Positions 61,493-64,000 of a stretch of DNA of 64,000 nt are shown here, piece after piece. A model generated the notes under the pieces. The model had not been told where the DNA came from and did not search any database. It saw nothing but the letters and a program-made list of their open reading frames with translations. Position numbers and translations under genes: made by a program. The DNA comes from Amycolatopsis methanolica 239 (GTDB lineage: Bacteria > Actinomycetota > Actinomycetes > Mycobacteriales > Pseudonocardiaceae). How positions within the stretch are numbered: position 1 is the stretch's first letter; every line of letters begins with the position of its first letter. Location of the stretch: assembly GCF_000739085.1 (NCBI RefSeq), contig NZ_CP009110.1, forward strand, positions 7,173,392 through 7,237,391, written 5' to 3'.

Positions 61493-62590
61493 TCAGCGGC
61501 GCTTCTGCCCCGAGCCCTTCTGTCCTGAGTTCTTGCCGCCCTGCGAAGGCTTCTTGCGCTTCTGCGCCGAGCCGTTCTGCGGGCGTTGCCCCTGCTGCGG
61601 GAAGCGGTGCGGGGAGCCTGCCTTCGACCCCGGCTTCTGCCCGCTCGCCTTACCGTCGGCAGCCGGCTTGTCGGCCACGCCGTCACCGTCGTCCGTCTTC
61701 TTCTGCTGCACCGGCTTCTGGCCCGGCTTCGGCTTCGCACCCGGCCGCGGCGCCAGCGAGTTGCGCTTCTCGGCCGCCTCGGCCTTCTTCTGCGCCTCTT
61801 CCTTGTCGATGCGCGTGTAGACCAGGCGCTGCTGCATCAGGGTCCAGCCGTTGTTCGCCAGCCAGTAGACGAGCAGACCGATCGGGAAGAACGCACCGAA
61901 CACGAGCACACCGAGCGGGAAGATGTACATCGTCAGCCGCTGCATCATCTGCGTCTGCGGCGTGACCGCCTCGGGGTTCAGGTTCTGCCGCTGCGCCGAG
62001 TGCCGCGCCGTGAGGTGGGTCAGGATCGACGCGAGGATCATCAGCGGGATCGCGACCGGCGCGACGTGCCAGTGCCAGCCACCACCCTGACCACCCAGCA
62101 TCGAGGCGTTGTGGATGGCGTCACCGATGTTGACCCCGAACAGCTTCGCGTGCACGTACGACTCGACGCCGGCCTGGTCGAAGAAGTAGTTCTCCGTCTT
62201 GGGGCTGCCGTCCGCGGGCTGGATCGAGAACGCGCGCAGCACCCAGTTCAGACCGATGAACACCGGGATCTGCAGCAGCATCGGCAGGCAGCTGCCAAGC
62301 GGGTTGACGCCGTGCTCCTTCTGGAGCTTCTGCATCTCCGCGGCCTGGCGCTGGCGGTCGTTCGCGTACTTCTTCTGAATCTTCTTCAGTTCCGGCGCGA
62401 ACTCCTGCATCTTCTTCATCGACCGGACCTGGTTCACGAACGGCTTGAACATGATGCCGCGAACCGTGAAGGTCAGGAAGATGATCGCCAGGAGCCAGGT
62501 GATCGCGTTGTCGGCCCCGAAGACGAACCCGAAGACCTTGTGCCAACACCACAGGATGAAGGACACGGGGTAGTAGATGAAGTCGAGCAC
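61493..62590 (-). CDS. yidC: Membrane protein insertase YidC
   Basis: A 365-aa Oxa1/YidC insertase of the short Gram-positive type, inserting proteins into the membrane alone or with SecYEG. It has about five transmembrane helices, with FIYYPVSFILWCWHKVFGFV first, the conserved Arg in FTVRGIMFKPF, the cytoplasmic hairpin with MKKMQEFAPELKKIQKKY, NPLGSCLPMLLQIPVFIGL and FPIGLLVYWLANNGWT. A Lys/Gly/Gln-rich C-terminal tail (~100 residues) probably contacts ribosomes. The GTG start is at 62590, 4 nt after the yidD stop. Confidence 0.96.
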   Translation of the reverse strand: MLDFIYYPVSFILWCWHKVFGFVFGADNAITWLLAIIFLTFTVRGIMFKPFVNQVRSMKKMQEFAPELKKIQKKYANDRQRQAAEMQKLQKEHGVNPLGSCLPMLLQIPVFIGLNWVLRAFSIQPADGSPKTENYFFDQAGVESYVHAKLFGVNIGDAIHNASMLGGQGGGWHWHVAPVAIPLMILASILTHLTARHSAQRQNLNPEAVTPQTQMMQRLTMYIFPLGVLVFGAFFPIGLLVYWLANNGWTLMQQRLVYTRIDKEEAQKKAEAAEKRNSLAPRPGAKPKPGQKPVQQKKTDDGDGVADKPAADGKASGQKPGSKAGSPHRFPQQGQRPQNGSAQKRKKPSQGGKNSGQKGSGQKRR

Positions 62591-62594
62591 TGAG

Positions 62595-62903
62595 CTACTC
62601 CTCGGTTGACAAACCAGGTCTCTGGTGGCGCCACGAGAACACCTCAGGCACCGGGTCGCGGCCGGGCATCGTCCACGGGCCGCAGCGCAGCAGCCGGCGG
62701 AGGGCGAGGTAGCTGCCCTTCGCGGCGCCGAAACGGGTCAGAGCCTCGACCGCGTACGTGCTGCAGCTGGGGTAGAAGCGGCAGCTCGGCGGAAGGTAGG
62801 GCGAAATGAAACGGCGGTAGAACCGCAGCGGGAGCAAAAGCACCTGGGCGATCGGCCCAGGGCGCTCGACCTTCTGCGGTGCATCGGTGCTGGCGTCATT
62901 CAC
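62595..62903 (-). CDS. yidD: Membrane protein insertion efficiency factor YidD
   Basis: A 102-aa protein of the YidD/UPF0161 family with the hallmark sequence [28 protein letters not shown] and [21 protein letters not shown]. It is thought to assist YidC-dependent insertion at the inner membrane face through an N-terminal amphipathic helix. GTG 62903 overlaps the rnpA stop by 8 nt. It is placed between rnpA and yidC as in most actinobacteria. Confidence 0.95.
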   Translation of the reverse strand: MNDASTDAPQKVERPGPIAQVLLLPLRFYRRFISPYLPPSCRFYPSCSTYAVEALTRFGAAKGSYLALRRLLRCGPWTMPGRDPVPEVFSWRHQRPGLSTEE

Positions 62904-63315
62904 CGGCGTGGCCCCTCATGTCCGCGGCCGTGTCCGGCCGGGGTGTCGCCGGACCGTCGGACGGGCGGCCCGGGAGCAGGCTCAGCCGTTTCAGCGCCGC
63001 GTCCAGATCGGCACCGAGTTCGGCACTGGACGCGGTGGCTGCCGGCGGCAGGGCCCTCACGACCAACGAACTGCCGGGCGGCACGGTTCCAAGGCGCTGC
63101 ATGACGAGATGCCGCAGGCGCCGGGTCACGCGGTGGCGGACCACTGAGTTGCCCACGGCCTTGCTCACCACAAAACCCGCCCGCGGCGTTCCCGCGGACG
63201 GGTCAGTGGACTGAACCGCGTGCACCACGAGGCGGCGCCGACCTGCCCGAGCACCCCTGCGCATGACCTCGCGGAAGTCCTCACTGCGCCGCAACCGGGC
63301 GGCACGGGGCAGCAC
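62896..63315 (-). CDS. rnpA: Ribonuclease P protein component
   Basis: A 139-aa basic protein subunit of RNase P, which matures tRNA 5' ends. The start [20 protein letters not shown] and the RNR-type motif [19 protein letters not shown] are characteristic. A ~20-aa acidic/Pro-rich C-terminal extension follows, as in other actinobacteria. GTG 63315 is 22 nt after the rpmH stop. Confidence 0.95.
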   Translation of the reverse strand: MLPRAARLRRSEDFREVMRRGARAGRRRLVVHAVQSTDPSAGTPRAGFVVSKAVGNSVVRHRVTRRLRHLVMQRLGTVPPGSSLVVRALPPAATASSAELGADLDAALKRLSLLPGRPSDGPATPRPDTAADMRGHAGE

Positions 63316-63337
63316 GTCGCGCCTCGGAACGGCGCTA

Positions 63338-63481
63338 TCAGGCGGACAGCTTCTCGCGGCCCTTGCGACGGCGGGCCGACAGGATCGCGCGACCGGCGCG
63401 GGTGCGCATCCGCAGCCGGAAGCCGTGGGTCCGGGCGCGTCGACGGTTGTTCGGCTGGAAGGTGCGCTTACCCTTGCTCAC
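63338..63481 (-). CDS. rpmH: 50S ribosomal protein L34
   Basis: A 47-aa basic protein with the L34 signature [39 protein letters not shown] (given in the sequence between residues 5 and 43). GTG 63481 has AGGAG 6 nt upstream. It is the first gene of the operon that runs away from the origin; dnaA is expected just beyond the window on the other strand. Confidence 0.97.
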   Translation of the reverse strand: MSKGKRTFQPNNRRRARTHGFRLRMRTRAGRAILSARRRKGREKLSA

Positions 63482-64000
63482 TGCTAACTCCTGGTCTCGA
63501 CATACTCGGCGGCAAGCTGGAGCCACCGATCAGCTCGGGGGTGTCTCGAATCGCGCGCATGCGAACAAACCCGTCGCGCGCGGGAGACCTATCGAGAGTA
63601 CGCACCCCGCTCACCGGCCCGGCAACCGGCCCCCACAACCACAGTGGGGGACCGAGTGGCGACGCCGCGTGAAGCATGCCATCCTGACCTCCACAGTGCC
63701 TTGTGGCACGGCACGGGCCTTTGTTAGCGTGTCTCCTCTTGGGTCACCCGTTCGAGGTGCTCGGCGCCGCCGTAAGAAGGTGTGGAGGCTCTGGCTGGCG
63801 TAGGTTCGCACCCGCAGGTGGAGTGACTGCGGGCCGCCGTACATTAGTGCACAGTTGTGGACAACTCTGTGGATACTTGCTGCGCGCGGTGACCAGGGGG
63901 CTGCGAGGTGCCGCTCGTGTGAGTGAGCCAGGCGCCCGGCTCGGGTGTTCTTCGAGGTCGGTGGGGTCGTCCGGGGTGACGAGGGGAGGGGACGAAGTCG
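63482..64000. other. rpmH upstream region, origin-proximal non-coding DNA
   Basis: 519 bp without a credible gene. It must hold the rpmH operon promoter (not pinned down), a 7-bp hairpin CCCCCAC/GTGGGGG (63630-63650) and two DnaA-box-like 9-mers near 63860. In related bacteria this interval precedes dnaA and can be part of oriC. Confidence 0.7.
63856..63876. promoter_or_regulatory. Two DnaA-box-like sites near the window end
   Basis: TGTGGACAA (63856-63864), the complement of the consensus box TTGTCCACA, and TGTGGATAC (63868-63876) lie in the same orientation 3 nt apart. They probably mark the edge of the oriC/dnaA regulatory region. Confidence 0.65.

Noticed and set aside
1..64000. tRNA or rRNA genes, insertion sequences, integrase or phage genes
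   Set aside because: None were recognised by eye; no transposase or integrase motifs and no cloverleaf-like tRNA sequence were found. A tRNAscan/Infernal run would be needed to exclude small RNAs.

Overview
This 64 kb window is very GC-rich actinomycete chromosome. Gene content, protein style and the order of the right-hand end point to a Pseudonocardiaceae-type organism, probably Amycolatopsis or a close relative (family level inferred, not proven). The right end is the flank of the replication origin: the order mutT-like, DUF6049, murJ, sigM, anti-sigma, trxB, trxA, cwlM, (GNAT), parB, parA, rsmG, jag, yidC, yidD, rnpA, rpmH is the same block that lies left of dnaA in Mycobacterium tuberculosis. 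Four parS-like sites and DnaA-box-like 9-mers are visible. The window ends in the rpmH-dnaA intergenic region.

Layout. 1-4.7 kb: the 3' part of replicative helicase dnaB, an alpha/beta hydrolase, a hotdog thioesterase, a decayed patch (an AraC-type regulator broken by two frame changes and the last ~100 codons of a UvrA-like ATPase), a small membrane protein and a LigB-type dioxygenase. 4.7-10.7 kb: a minus-strand cluster of five secreted or membrane-anchored proteins with no enzymatic signature. It includes a 961-aa protein built from ~13 chaplin-like repeats and two small exported proteins sharing an unrecognised ~50-aa domain. 10.9-24.2 kb: ordinary housekeeping genes (AI-2E family permease, MacRS-like two-component system, DUF1707 protein, PTS enzyme I with a DasR-type operator, TetR regulator, leuS, phytase-like secreted protein, YqgE, MFS transporter).

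24.2-40.6 kb: the most distinctive region, a single-direction type VII secretion toxin island. A YbaB-like protein, a WXG100 protein and a 2731-aa CpnT-like polymorphic toxin come first. The toxin carries an ADP-ribosyltransferase module with R, S-S-S and E-x-E motifs, a papain-like module that has lost Cys and His, a second papain-like module that keeps them, and an unrecognised C-terminal module. Four genes follow in a mirror order: TNT-like, DraG-like, DraG-like, TNT-like. All four look like pseudoenzymes, because the DraG-like pair lacks its metal-binding Asp pairs and the TNT-like pair lacks the family's late Gln. I infer an immunity or accessory role.

40.6-64 kb: an orphan histidine kinase, cca, and then the conserved cell-envelope, redox and origin block. 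MurJ and its pseudokinase partner are separate genes here, trxBA has a SigR-type promoter, and ParABS lies around rsmG. Across the window many genes begin 5-7 nt after a TANNNT hexamer with no Shine-Dalgarno sequence, suggesting frequent leaderless transcription.
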